The notes beneath the pieces are model-generated. The model was not told the origin of the DNA. It saw nothing but the letters and a program-made list of their open reading frames with translations, and did not search any database. Source: an uncultured Chitinophagaceae bacterium (GTDB lineage: Bacteria; Bacteroidota; Bacteroidia; Chitinophagales; Chitinophagaceae). From it: a stretch of DNA of 64,000 bases. The stretch lies in NCBI GenBank assembly GCA_937862815.1, contig CALMED010000024.1, positions 62,001-126,000 of the forward strand. Reading direction: 5' to 3'. Below, piece by piece: positions 1 through 8,602 of the stretch. The position numbers and the translations under genes are program-made. Each line of letters opens with the position of its first letter. Within the stretch, counting starts at the first letter, position 1.

Positions 1-44
1 CAGGACGAGTGGCCGTCAACGCAGGGATAAAGCCGTTAAAACCA

Positions 45-52
45 TATATTTG
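45..52 (+). promoter_or_regulatory. -7 promoter box of the polysaccharide leader
   Basis: TATATTTG fits the Bacteroidota -7 consensus TAnnTTTG. I see no clear -33 TTTG about 20 bases upstream, so only the -7 element is supported. It lies before the structured leader and terminator that precede the UpxY-like gene, which would make those structures part of that gene's own transcript. Confidence 0.45.
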
Positions 53-63
53 CAACCAAACTG

Positions 64-169
64 AACAGGCGCCGCCTGTTGTATGCACGATGATCGTATT
101 AACGGAGCAACCACAGCTAACAGGGTCCGTACGGACAATAAGGATTTACCAATAAAGGGTAACGGACCC
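64..169 (+). promoter_or_regulatory. Structured leader with possible antiterminator pairing
   Basis: A 7-bp hairpin with a 3-nt loop is visible (AACAGGC 64-70, GCCTGTT 74-80). Further on, GGGTCCGT (123-130) is the exact reverse complement of ACGGACCC (162-169). The second segment is also most of the left arm of the terminator at 157-193. The two pairings exclude each other, which is the layout of an attenuator. No reading frame with coding character is seen here. Function is inferred. Confidence 0.45.
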
Positions 170-193
170 ACGGGTTCGTTTACCCTTTTTTTT
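157..193 (+). terminator. Intrinsic terminator in the leader of the glycan locus
   Basis: The left arm GGGTAACGGACCC (157-169) pairs with GGGTTCGTTTACCC (172-185), with one bulged T and one G-T pair. Eight T follow (186-193). The shape is that of a strong rho-independent terminator. It either ends a gene lying before the window or, given the -7 box at 45-52, stops leader transcription ahead of the antiterminator gene. Confidence 0.75.
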
Positions 194-266
194 ATATTAT
201 GTATTAATCCAGTTGCTCAGTTCTATTGAATAAATGGGACTGAGAAAGCGAAGCTTTTGCCCCAAA

Positions 267-767
267 ATGTCTGAAACAAAAAACTGGTACGTTGTTTATA
301 CCAAACCCCGCTGGGAGAAAAAGGTCAGTGGCCTGATTGCCCGCAAAGGGTTGGAGGTGTATTGCCCGCTCAACAAAGTGCGGCGGAGATGGAGCGACCG
401 CTACAAAGTGGTGGAAGAGCCCTTGTTTAAGTCGTACGTTTTTGTGCACATAGCGGAGGAAGATCAGATCCGCATCCGCCTTACCGACGGGGTTGTGAAC
501 TTTGTATACTGGCAGGGTAAGCCGGCCGTGGTGCGCCCGGAAGAAATCCAGGTGATCCGCCGGTTTCTGAAAGAGTACGAAGATGTGGTGGCCCGGCCGC
601 TGGGGGTTACGCCCGGTCAGCGTGTGCGCGTGAAAACGGGTGTGCTGATGGACAGTGAAGGCCTGGTGGTGAAAGTGTGGAACCAACGCGTGTATGTACA
701 GTTGGAAGCACTGGGATATGAACTATCGGCCCAGTTTGAAAAAACCAACCTCGAACCAGTTTTATAA
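267..767 (+). CDS. UpxY/RfaH-type transcription antiterminator (NusG family)
   Basis: A 166-residue NusG-like protein. The N-terminal NGN domain opens with NWYVVYTKPRWEKKV, the usual family start, and a KOW-like segment lies near the C-terminus (PGQRVRVKTG onward). Family members heading Bacteroidota capsule loci let RNA polymerase read through termination in the 5' leader. I chose the ATG at 267 because the family begins right before NWYVVYT; an in-frame ATG at 234 would add 11 atypical residues. The terminator at 157-193 is a natural target. It is the first gene of the polysaccharide locus, 43 bases before the Wza-type gene. Confidence 0.9.
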   Translation: MSETKNWYVVYTKPRWEKKVSGLIARKGLEVYCPLNKVRRRWSDRYKVVEEPLFKSYVFVHIAEEDQIRIRLTDGVVNFVYWQGKPAVVRPEEIQVIRRFLKEYEDVVARPLGVTPGQRVRVKTGVLMDSEGLVVKVWNQRVYVQLEALGYELSAQFEKTNLEPVL

Positions 768-810
768 ACGAACGGGGCAGCGGGCAGGCTGCATCTTATA
801 ATTTAAAATC

Positions 811-1620
811 ATGCGCTACATCGTCATTACCAGTCTGTTGATTTTTCTTCTGGCATCCTGTGTGACTTCGGAGAAGTTGCGGAAGGAAATCGTGTATTTC
901 AACGAGGGATTGGATTCTTCCAAACTCGGCCAGTACCAGTTGGTGGAACCCGTGATCCAGAAGGGGGACCTGTTACAGATTTCCATTTCCTCCCGTAGTT
1001 CTTCTTCCAATCTGCTTTTTAGTCAGAACTACGCGCCTTCCAGTACGGGGACGCAGCAAACCGGTGCAGTATTGCAACAGAGCAGCCCGGCCGCATTGGG
1101 TTACCTCGTGGATATTACCACCGGCGATGTAAAGTTGCCCTTGCTGGGCACCATCCGGGCCGATGGCATGACCAAGCAACAGTTGGAGCAGGAAATCATA
1201 CAGCGTAGCGCCGAGTACCTGCGGGAACAGCCGATTGTGAACATCCGGTACCTGAACTTCCGGGTTACATTCCTGGGCAGTGTGGGACAGCCAGGCACCA
1301 GGATTTTTGATTCAGAACGTGTATCATTTTTGCAGGCCCTGGGGGAAGTAGGCGGCATCGTGCCGGGCGGGAACCTGAAAGAGATTCTGTTGTTCCGGGA
1401 GCAGAACGGTAAGCGGACCATGCATAAAATTGATCTGACCAATGGTGACTTTTTCAACTCAGGTAATTACTACCTCAAGCAAAACGATGTGGTGTATGTA
1501 AGTCCCACTGACCGGCAGCTATTTGCGTCTGACGTTTCGGCACAGCGCAGGCTCCAGTACCTCAACCTGGCTTTTGGAGTGGCAAATATCATTTTTATTT
1601 TAGTTAATATTTTACGTTAA
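811..1620 (+). CDS. Wza-type polysaccharide export outer-membrane lipoprotein
   Basis: 269 residues with a lipoprotein signal peptide ending in the lipobox LASC (Cys17). The body carries a Poly_export domain (roughly residues 48-145, with KGDLLQISI) followed by a SLBB-like segment (VTFLGSVGQPGTRIF). A hydrophobic helix closes the C-terminus (about 250-268), as often seen in Bacteroidota members. The family forms the outer-membrane export channel for capsule or exopolysaccharide and works with the Wzc kinase, encoded 10 bases downstream. Confidence 0.92.
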   Translation: MRYIVITSLLIFLLASCVTSEKLRKEIVYFNEGLDSSKLGQYQLVEPVIQKGDLLQISISSRSSSSNLLFSQNYAPSSTGTQQTGAVLQQSSPAALGYLVDITTGDVKLPLLGTIRADGMTKQQLEQEIIQRSAEYLREQPIVNIRYLNFRVTFLGSVGQPGTRIFDSERVSFLQALGEVGGIVPGGNLKEILLFREQNGKRTMHKIDLTNGDFFNSGNYYLKQNDVVYVSPTDRQLFASDVSAQRRLQYLNLAFGVANIIFILVNILR

Positions 1621-1630
1621 TCGCATCAGG

Positions 1631-4030
1631 ATGAACCCAATGGACAACGAACAGCAACAGGCAAACCAGGAAGGCTCACGATTACTGACCTTCAAGGAAA
1701 TCCTGTTTAAATACATTTCACACCTGCCCCTGTTTTTCTTTTCACTGGGGATTGCACTGATTGTGGCCTGGGCCTATCTCCGTTGGGCTACCCCTGTTTA
1801 CAGTGTCTCATCCAGTATGATCGTAAAACAGGAGACGGCCGCTAACATCAAGGGAACGGATAAGTTCAGCAGCATTTTCGATGTGGGCGATAAGCTCAAT
1901 ATGCAGGATGAAATGGAACTGATCAAATCCAAAGAATTCAACATTCGTGTGGTGGAGGCATTACGACTGAACAATGTGTACATTGAGCATGGGAAAGTTA
2001 GGAGCAGTGAGGTGTATAAGTACATTCCTTTCCGGGTTGAAGTGGTGCAGCTTTCCGACAGTGGCCGTTATTACTCCTTTGATCTGCAATTGGTGGACAA
2101 CAACAGTTTCCTCCTGGGAAAGGAAAGCAAGCCGCGGAATTTTTACAGCAACATCGAAACCGGTGGTGGTGTATTCCGGATTATTCCTGATCCGTCTATT
2201 ACCCGCGAAGATGTGGCCGGCCGGAAATTCACCTACCGCTGGATGCCGTCCAAAGCGGCTGCCGGCCAGATTTCCGGTGCCCTGAACATCGCACAAAAAA
2301 ACCGGAACTCCAGTGTATTGACACTCACGCTCCAGACATTGAACCCGGAAAAAGGAATTGATATCCTCAACCAGGTGATGAAGGAATACGAAGAGTTCAG
2401 CTACGACGACAAGAGCCGGATTGCATCCAATACCATGCGTTTTATTAACGAGCGTCTGGCGAAACTGGAAGTGGAGCTGGAGTCCGTGGAAGGCGATTTA
2501 CAGGGGTTCAAGAAAAAGTACCAGTATATAGATCTGGAGCAGCAGTCGGAAGGATACCTGACCAAAATGAATGCCGCCGATGATGAATTGCGAAAGCAGG
2601 AAGTGCAGCTGCGCATTCTCACCCTGCTGGAAGACTATGTGAAAGATAAATCCAACGCGTTTAACCTCACACCCACTAATCTGGGTATCGCAGATCCCAC
2701 CCTTACCTTCCTCGTGGCGGAATACAACCGCTTGATCCTGAAACGGGAAACGGAACTGCAGGTAAACCTGCCCGGAAACCCGGTAATCAGGGAGGTCGAA
2801 ATGTCAATTGAGAAAACCCGTACAGCCATCCTTGAAAATCTGAAAAACATCCGGAAATCCTATATCATAACCCGCAACGAGATGGAGCGGCAAAGCACAA
2901 GCGCCCGCAATGAAATGTTTGAGTTGCCGGAAAAAGAAAGCCAGATACGTGAAATAAAACGACAGCAGGCGATTAAGAACGAATTATTCACGTTCTTGCT
3001 GCAGAAGCGGGAAGAGACAGGTATTCAATTAGCGTCCACAGTTTCCAATGCACGGGTATTTGCGGAGGCAGAGGGAAGCAGTTTACCGGTGCTCCCCAAG
3101 CGGAACAATGCCTATACGCTTGCTCTGTTCTTTGGTTTGCTGCTGCCGGTCATTATCATACTGATCAAAGACATGATGAATGACAAGGTGACCACCAAAA
3201 ACGACATTACCCGCATTACCAGAATGCCCGTGATTGGAGAACTGGGCCATAACGATAAAGAGCATACGCTGGTGGTGGTGAAAAACAGCCGAACCATCCT
3301 GGCCGAGCAATTCCGGATCATCCGTTCCAACCTGCTTCCCTTCCTGAAGAAGGACCGGACGCCCGTGATTCTCATCACCTCATCTTTCAGCGGGGAAGGA
3401 AAATCCTTCGCCGCCACCAACCTGGCTGCTTCCATTGCCTTAACCGGAAAGAAAACCGTTATCCTGGAATTTGATTTACGGAAACCCAAAGTTCTTACCG
3501 GGTTGAACATGCCCCGTTCCCTGGGAATCACTCACTTTGTGGTGGGTAAAACGCCTTTTGAGGAATTACCGGTACCTGTCCCCGAACATGAAAATTTGTA
3601 CGTTATCGGTTGCGGACCCACGCCTCCCAACCCCTCTGAAATGTTGCTGGATCCCCGGATTAAAGAATTGTTCGAACACCTGCGGAATCATTTTGATGTG
3701 GTGATTGTGGACTCAGCCCCCATTGGCCTGGTGAGCGACTCCTTCACACTCGGCATATATGCCGATGCCACTTTGTTCCTTGTCCGCCAGCGGTACACGT
3801 ACAAAAAGCAGCTGCAATTGCTGGAGGAACTGTACCAGCAGAAAAAGTTTGCCGCCCCCTCCATCATCGTAAACGACATTAATGTGGAGGGCTACAACAG
3901 CTACTATGGCTACGGTGGCTATGGCTATGGCTATGGTTACGGCTACGGCTACGGCTATGGCTATTACGATGAAGAGAACAGCCGGAAGAAATGGTGGCTG
4001 CAGGTGCTGAAGCTTGTTGGTCTCAAATAA
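1631..4030 (+). CDS. Wzc-type polysaccharide co-polymerase and tyrosine autokinase
   Basis: 799 residues. A first transmembrane helix (about 34-55) and a second (about 491-515) flank a long periplasmic coiled-coil Wzz/GNVR-type region. The cytoplasmic C-terminal BY-kinase domain shows Walker A (FSGEGKS, about 585-592), A' (LEFDLRKPK) and B (VVIVDSAP). The tail is a Tyr-Gly run: 13 tyrosines in residues 755-779, the expected autophosphorylation cluster. The protein controls polymerisation and export together with the Wza-type lipoprotein. Its likely phosphatase partner is encoded at 35934. Confidence 0.93.
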   Translation: MNPMDNEQQQANQEGSRLLTFKEILFKYISHLPLFFFSLGIALIVAWAYLRWATPVYSVSSSMIVKQETAANIKGTDKFSSIFDVGDKLNMQDEMELIKSKEFNIRVVEALRLNNVYIEHGKVRSSEVYKYIPFRVEVVQLSDSGRYYSFDLQLVDNNSFLLGKESKPRNFYSNIETGGGVFRIIPDPSITREDVAGRKFTYRWMPSKAAAGQISGALNIAQKNRNSSVLTLTLQTLNPEKGIDILNQVMKEYEEFSYDDKSRIASNTMRFINERLAKLEVELESVEGDLQGFKKKYQYIDLEQQSEGYLTKMNAADDELRKQEVQLRILTLLEDYVKDKSNAFNLTPTNLGIADPTLTFLVAEYNRLILKRETELQVNLPGNPVIREVEMSIEKTRTAILENLKNIRKSYIITRNEMERQSTSARNEMFELPEKESQIREIKRQQAIKNELFTFLLQKREETGIQLASTVSNARVFAEAEGSSLPVLPKRNNAYTLALFFGLLLPVIIILIKDMMNDKVTTKNDITRITRMPVIGELGHNDKEHTLVVVKNSRTILAEQFRIIRSNLLPFLKKDRTPVILITSSFSGEGKSFAATNLAASIALTGKKTVILEFDLRKPKVLTGLNMPRSLGITHFVVGKTPFEELPVPVPEHENLYVIGCGPTPPNPSEMLLDPRIKELFEHLRNHFDVVIVDSAPIGLVSDSFTLGIYADATLFLVRQRYTYKKQLQLLEELYQQKKFAAPSIIVNDINVEGYNSYYGYGGYGYGYGYGYGYGYGYYDEENSRKKWWLQVLKLVGLK
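3893..3967 (+). repeat. Hexameric GGYTAY repeat encoding a Gly-Tyr tail
   Basis: About eight tandem copies of a hexamer of type GGC-TAT/GGC-TAC encode alternating Gly and Tyr at the end of the Wzc-type kinase. The unit is six bases, so copy-number slippage would keep the frame and change only the number of tyrosines. Confidence 0.8.
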
Positions 4031-4035
4031 ATCCT

Positions 4036-5832
4036 ATGTGCCGCATCGCAGGAATTTTTAATCCCCGGGAAGCCAGCCTAAATTACCAGATCACCCATAT
4101 GCGGGATGCCATGCAGCATGGCGGGCCGGATGATGCCGGTATCTATCTGCATCCCCAATTGCCCCTGGCCTTGGGTCACCGGCGGCTCTCGCTTATTGAC
4201 CTGAGCGCGGCAGGTCACCAGCCCATGCATTTTGAAGAGCGGGGACTCACGGTCGTATTCAACGGGGAAATCTATAATTACAAGGAACTCCGGTCTACAC
4301 TCATTCATTACGGGTATACCTTCCGGAGCGACAGCGATACAGAGGTCATTCTCAAAGCCTATGCACAATGGGGTGTGGAGGCCTTTGAATATTTCAATGG
4401 CATGTTTGCCCTGGCCATCTGGGACAACCAGCGGCAGCAGTTGGTACTGGCCCGTGACCATGCAGGGATCAAGCCCCTGTACTACTACCTGGACGGAGAG
4501 ACACTTTATTTTGCATCTGAAATCCGTGCATTCAGCGCTTGTGGAAAGACCTTTGCGGAAAATAAGAAGTGGAAGTCGGCTTTTCTGGCCTTTGGCCACC
4601 TGCCGGAACCTGTAACCACGCTCGATGCGGTGGTACCATTGGAAAAAGGAACCGCCCTTGTGATCCAATTACCGGATCTGACGGTTAAAAAGCATCGCTT
4701 TTTTTCTTGGGATTTTAATCCCGTTCTCAAAAGCGAAGAAGATGCCCTGCAACTGATCCGTCAAACCCTGGACGCTGCCGTAGAAAGGCACCTTGTTTCC
4801 GATGCGCCTCTGGGACTCTTTCTCAGCGGTGGTATTGATTCCAGTTTGCTGACCATTCTGGCAGCCAAATACATCCCGGATCAATTGCACACCCTTTCCA
4901 TTATTTTCCAGGAACAGCAGTTTTCCGAAGAACGGTTTCAGCAGGTTGTCATTGAGAAAACCGGCGCCCGGCATCGTTCCTTCCTGGTAACACGTGATAT
5001 TTACAATGCCCAGCTCAGTGATGCCATGCAGGCGATGGATCAGCCATCACTCGATGGGATCAATACTTATTTTATTTCGCGTTATGCCCGGGAATATGGC
5101 TTGAAGGCAGTATTATCGGGCCTGGGAGCCGACGAACTGTTTGGTGGTTATCCTTCTTTTCACAATCACCGGAAAATTGACCTGATCCGTCATATGCCCG
5201 ACGGATTGCTGAAATCGCTCCAGCACCTACCCGATCACCGCATGCGTAAGTTGAGTTATGCAGGAATCAACAACGCAGCAGCCGAATACCTTGTTTATCG
5301 CGGCATCTTCACCCCCCTTGCTATTGCCGCGCTGCTTGATGCAAATGAAAAGGAAGTGCTGGATAACCTGGAGGAAATCAGTTCACATTACGATGTCGGC
5401 AATTTGCAGAACGGCAACCGGGTGAGCTGGTTTGAGACGAATTTCTACATGCAGAATCAGTTGCTGAAAGACTCCGATTACATGAGCATGTGGCACGGAC
5501 TGGAGATACGGGTGCCCTTCCTGGACAAGGAGCTCATGCTGATGGCGGCGCAGATAGATCCAGCGTTGAAATTCAGCAGGGAACTACCCAAGTATCTCCT
5601 GGTGAAGTCGTTCGAAAATGAGCTGCCGCAAGCGATCTGGAAGCGGAAAAAGCAGGGATTTACCTTCCCGTTTGAAGGGTGGTTGAAAGACAATGACTAC
5701 ACCAAGCCCAACACCTCCGATGAACAGCGGCTTTACACGGCCTTCCGGAACCGGAAGGTCTCCTGGGGTCGTTATTGGTGCGCCTTACTGATGAATCGCT
5801 TTTCGGAAAAAATGGTACATGCTGCGGCCTGA
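4036..5832 (+). CDS. AsnB-type glutamine-dependent amidotransferase
   Basis: 598 residues in the usual asparagine synthetase B layout. The start is fixed by MCRIAGIF, where Cys2 becomes the N-terminal nucleophile of the glutaminase domain; an upstream in-frame ATG at 3991 would bury it. RRLSLIDLSAAGHQPM is typical of the glutaminase half. The synthetase half has the PP-loop LSGGIDSS (about 261-268) and GADELFGGY. It begins 5 bases after the Wzc stop. AsnB paralogues inside O-antigen or capsule loci are thought to amidate uronic-acid sugars. That role is inferred from context, and true asparagine synthesis is not excluded. Confidence 0.9.
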   Translation: MCRIAGIFNPREASLNYQITHMRDAMQHGGPDDAGIYLHPQLPLALGHRRLSLIDLSAAGHQPMHFEERGLTVVFNGEIYNYKELRSTLIHYGYTFRSDSDTEVILKAYAQWGVEAFEYFNGMFALAIWDNQRQQLVLARDHAGIKPLYYYLDGETLYFASEIRAFSACGKTFAENKKWKSAFLAFGHLPEPVTTLDAVVPLEKGTALVIQLPDLTVKKHRFFSWDFNPVLKSEEDALQLIRQTLDAAVERHLVSDAPLGLFLSGGIDSSLLTILAAKYIPDQLHTLSIIFQEQQFSEERFQQVVIEKTGARHRSFLVTRDIYNAQLSDAMQAMDQPSLDGINTYFISRYAREYGLKAVLSGLGADELFGGYPSFHNHRKIDLIRHMPDGLLKSLQHLPDHRMRKLSYAGINNAAAEYLVYRGIFTPLAIAALLDANEKEVLDNLEEISSHYDVGNLQNGNRVSWFETNFYMQNQLLKDSDYMSMWHGLEIRVPFLDKELMLMAAQIDPALKFSRELPKYLLVKSFENELPQAIWKRKKQGFTFPFEGWLKDNDYTKPNTSDEQRLYTAFRNRKVSWGRYWCALLMNRFSEKMVHAAA

Positions 5833-6928
5833 TCGCTACCGTTTGTTGCTGCTTTCTGCATTTTCGTACCAGGGGGGTATTGAAAAATTCAACCGCGCCT
5901 TGATGAAGGCGTTTACTGAACTGGGGCTGACGGGCAGGCTTTCTGCCAGCGCAGCTGTACTGCACGATCAACATTCCCCGGATGAGCGATACACAAACCG
6001 GAACACATTTCGCTTTTATAAGGGAAGCATCCCCCGCTTTCTGCTGGACCAATTTTATCGTTTTGCACGTGTGGATGTTTTAGTGCTGGGACATGTGAAC
6101 CTGGCAATTGCAGGTCTTTTATACAAATGGTTGTTTCCGTCCCGCAAGCTCATGGTGGTTTGTCATGGCATTGAAGTGTTTAATCCGTTGCAGGGATTAC
6201 GCAGCCGGATATTGCGAAAGGCCGACCGGCTGCTGGCTGTAAGCGGGTACACCCGCACACAACTGATGGAAGTACATAATATTCCCGCAGAAAAAATCAG
6301 CATATTTCCCAATACGCTGGATCCTTATTTTGAACTTCCGGAAAATTTTGTCCGTCCGGACTATCTCTGTGAGCGGTATGGGATTGATGCGGCTGACCGG
6401 GTCCTCTTTACCCTCACCCGGCTGAATGCAAAGGAAGGGTACAAGGGATACGACCGTGTGCTCCGGATTCTGCCTTCACTACTGGCAAAGGGGTTGCCGG
6501 TTAAGTACGTGATTGCCGGTAAAGCGGATGAAGACGAATCGCTCCGGTTGCAGGAGCTGATCCGCGATCTCCGGTTAGAAGATCAAGTTATTATCACCGG
6601 GTTTGTTCCGGATGAAGAAATTACCGATCATTTTCTGCTGGCCGATGCGTATGTCATGCCCAGCAAGGGGGAGGGTTTTGGTATCGTTTTCATTGAAGCC
6701 ATGGCCTGCGGGCTTCCGGTGATTGCCGGTAATAAAGACGGCAGCACGGAGGCTTTACAACACGGCAAATTAGGACTGCTGGTAGATCCCGATAGCCCGC
6801 AGGAAATCGAAGACGCTGTTATCCGCGCCCTGCAGCAGCCCCGGGATCCGGAGCGTATCCGCAACGAAATGCTGGAGCATTTTTCCTTTGACCGGTTCCG
6901 GCAACGGTTGCAGGAAGTTCTTTTTTAA
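5819..6928 (+). CDS. GT4 family glycosyltransferase
   Basis: 369 residues with a GT-B fold. The N-terminal acceptor half starts LLLSAFSYQGGIEKFNRAL. The C-terminal GT4 half has ITGFVPDEEITDHFLLADAYVMPSKGEGFGIVFIEAM, including the family E-x7-E motif. It transfers an activated sugar to the growing lipid-linked glycan at the inner face of the membrane; donor and linkage cannot be read. The start overlaps the end of the amidotransferase gene by 14 bases, suggesting translational coupling. Confidence 0.87.
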   Translation: MLRPDRYRLLLLSAFSYQGGIEKFNRALMKAFTELGLTGRLSASAAVLHDQHSPDERYTNRNTFRFYKGSIPRFLLDQFYRFARVDVLVLGHVNLAIAGLLYKWLFPSRKLMVVCHGIEVFNPLQGLRSRILRKADRLLAVSGYTRTQLMEVHNIPAEKISIFPNTLDPYFELPENFVRPDYLCERYGIDAADRVLFTLTRLNAKEGYKGYDRVLRILPSLLAKGLPVKYVIAGKADEDESLRLQELIRDLRLEDQVIITGFVPDEEITDHFLLADAYVMPSKGEGFGIVFIEAMACGLPVIAGNKDGSTEALQHGKLGLLVDPDSPQEIEDAVIRALQQPRDPERIRNEMLEHFSFDRFRQRLQEVLF

Positions 6929-6931
6929 CGC

Positions 6932-7990
6932 ATGAATCCTGTACGTTTTTTACTGGTTGGATGTGGTGCCATTGGCGAAAGGCATGCAAAGCTGGCCGCT
7001 GAAAGGGGGCAGCTCGTAGCGGTATGTGATGTGGATGAAAAAAGACTGAAAGTTTTTACCAGGAACTACAGCTGCTACGGCTACACGTTGCTCAGCGATA
7101 TGCTCCGTAGCGAAACGGCTGATGCCCTGCTGGTATGCACCCCCAACGGATTGCATGCGGTACACAGTATCGCGGGACTGAAAGCCGGATTGCATGTGCT
7201 CTGCGAAAAGCCCATGGCCATCCGTCTGGTGGATGCGAAGAAGATGATTGCTGCTGCCCGAAAGGCTAAGCGGCACCTGCTGATTGTAAAGCAGAACCGC
7301 TACAACCCGGCCGTGGTAGCTGTAAAGCAATTGCTCAACAAAGGCAGACTCGGCTCCATCAGCAGCATCCAGGTCAATGGTTTCTGGAACCGTCCGGCCC
7401 GCTATTATCAGCAGAGTCCCTGGCGGGGCACAAAGGTATTGGACGGTGGTACACTCTACACCCAGTTCAGTCATTTCGTGGACCTGCTCTACTGGTTCTT
7501 TGGTCCTTTGAAGCAGGTACAGGGTACCTTATCTAACCGCCTGCATCATGGTATAATTGAAACAGAAGATACCGGTGTATTCAGTTTCATCACAAAGCAG
7601 GGCGTTCCTGGTGTCTTTCATTACAGTGTTAACAGTGCCCGGAGGAATTACGAAGGTTCCCTCACGATACTTGCGGAGAAGGCTACGATCAAGATCGGCG
7701 GCCCCTATCTGAACTGCATTGAATACCAGGAACCGGTGCTGGTCAACGCAAATCAACTGAGTGGCGCCAATAAAGCCAACCGGTACCCTGGTTACGAGGG
7801 CTCCATGAACAATCACGCCCTGGTGTACGATGCCTTTCTGCAGGTGCTTGCCGGAAAAAAGAAAGACTACCTTTCCGGCGAAGAGGGATTGCACACAGTG
7901 GCGATGATTGAACAGATGTATAAGGCGGGGCGAAAGAGTACTAAAGCCGTTAGCCCGACAAAAACATCGCTACCCCCCCTAAACCTCTAA
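6932..7990 (+). CDS. Gfo/Idh/MocA oxidoreductase, WlbA/WbpB-like
   Basis: 352 residues. The N-terminal Rossmann fold begins FLLVGCGAIGERHAKLA, followed by the EKP motif (LCEKPMAIR), whose Lys is catalytic in the family, and a substrate region with HFVDLLYWFFG. Closest style is UDP-N-acetyl-glucosaminuronate 3-dehydrogenase (WlbA/WbpB), which forms the 3-keto sugar that is then aminated and acetylated. The acetyltransferase next door supports this. No aminotransferase of the WlbC/WbpE type is nearby. The last residues (PPLNL) and the stop codon are encoded by the CTAAACC tract at 7972, so the original C-terminus may have been replaced. Confidence 0.85.
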   Translation: MNPVRFLLVGCGAIGERHAKLAAERGQLVAVCDVDEKRLKVFTRNYSCYGYTLLSDMLRSETADALLVCTPNGLHAVHSIAGLKAGLHVLCEKPMAIRLVDAKKMIAAARKAKRHLLIVKQNRYNPAVVAVKQLLNKGRLGSISSIQVNGFWNRPARYYQQSPWRGTKVLDGGTLYTQFSHFVDLLYWFFGPLKQVQGTLSNRLHHGIIETEDTGVFSFITKQGVPGVFHYSVNSARRNYEGSLTILAEKATIKIGGPYLNCIEYQEPVLVNANQLSGANKANRYPGYEGSMNNHALVYDAFLQVLAGKKKDYLSGEEGLHTVAMIEQMYKAGRKSTKAVSPTKTSLPPLNL

Positions 7991-8029
7991 ACCCCTAACC
8001 CCTTAAACCTTCAAACCCCTCAACCTCCC
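7972..8029 (+). repeat. CTAAACC tract 1
   Basis: A degenerate run of CTAAACC, CTCTAAACC and CCCCTAACC units links the dehydrogenase to the acyltransferase. It supplies the final codons and stop of the first gene and ends at the start codon of the second. Related tracts occur at 8477, 8987 and 9949 and at no other junction in the window. Confidence 0.85.
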
Positions 8030-8485
8030 ATGTCGTCCTTCCGTCTTCGCGAAATCTCCCTCCGCCACATCACTTGCGGCAGTAACGTGGAGATTGTGGA
8101 GCCTTGCAATCTCTACGAATGTACACTGGGCGATGATTGTTTTGTTGGGCCGTTTACCGAAATACAGAAGGGAGTGGTGATTGGAAGAAACTGTCGTATC
8201 CAATCACATAGTTTTATTTGTGAAGGGGTTGCAATCGGAAACGATTGTTTCATTGGTCACGGTGTGATGTTCATCAATGATACGTTCAGTGAGGGTGGTC
8301 CTGCCAGGGGTGATCAGTCGAAATGGAAAAAGACCAACATCGGTAACCATGTGTCCATCGGAAGCAATGCCACTATTCTGCCGGTTAATATTTGTGACCA
8401 TGTGGTGATTGGTGCCGGTGCTGTAGTGACGAAGGATATTACGGAGGCGGGAGCGTATGCGGGCAATCCAGCAAGAAGGGTTTAG
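8030..8485 (+). CDS. Hexapeptide-repeat acyltransferase, WbpD/WlbB-like
   Basis: 151 residues dominated by left-handed beta-helix hexapeptides (for example IGRNCRIQSHSFICEGVAIG and VVIGAGAVVTKDI), ending GNPARRV as is normal for these enzymes. Proteins of this kind N-acetylate UDP-amino-sugar uronates in the WbpD/WlbB step or similar amino sugars. Being next to the WlbA-like dehydrogenase supports that step. The stop codon lies inside a GGTTTAG tract (8477 onward), and the ATG follows directly on tract 1, so the gene is bracketed by inverted copies of the repeat. Confidence 0.85.
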   Translation: MSSFRLREISLRHITCGSNVEIVEPCNLYECTLGDDCFVGPFTEIQKGVVIGRNCRIQSHSFICEGVAIGNDCFIGHGVMFINDTFSEGGPARGDQSKWKKTNIGNHVSIGSNATILPVNICDHVVIGAGAVVTKDITEAGAYAGNPARRV

Positions 8486-8580
8486 ATGGGTTTAGAGGTT
8501 TAGGACGGCCTGACGGCTGGTTTTAGAGGTTCAGGGTATAGCCTGTTGGCCTTAGTTGAGAAGTTTAGAAGTTTAGGAGT
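8477..8580 (-). repeat. CTAAACC tract 2, inverted orientation
   Basis: Units of GGGTTTAG, GGTTTAGAGG and AGTTTAGAAG read on the + strand, the reverse complement of the other three tracts. It includes the stop codon of the acyltransferase and runs up to the broken four-helix-bundle gene. Confidence 0.8.
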
Positions 8581-8602
8581 GCTGACTCAAAATTGATGTA
8601 TT

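Noticed and set aside
3893..3967. Short tandem repeats resembling a CRISPR-like array
   Set aside because: The units are contiguous hexamers without spacers and lie in frame in the kinase gene.
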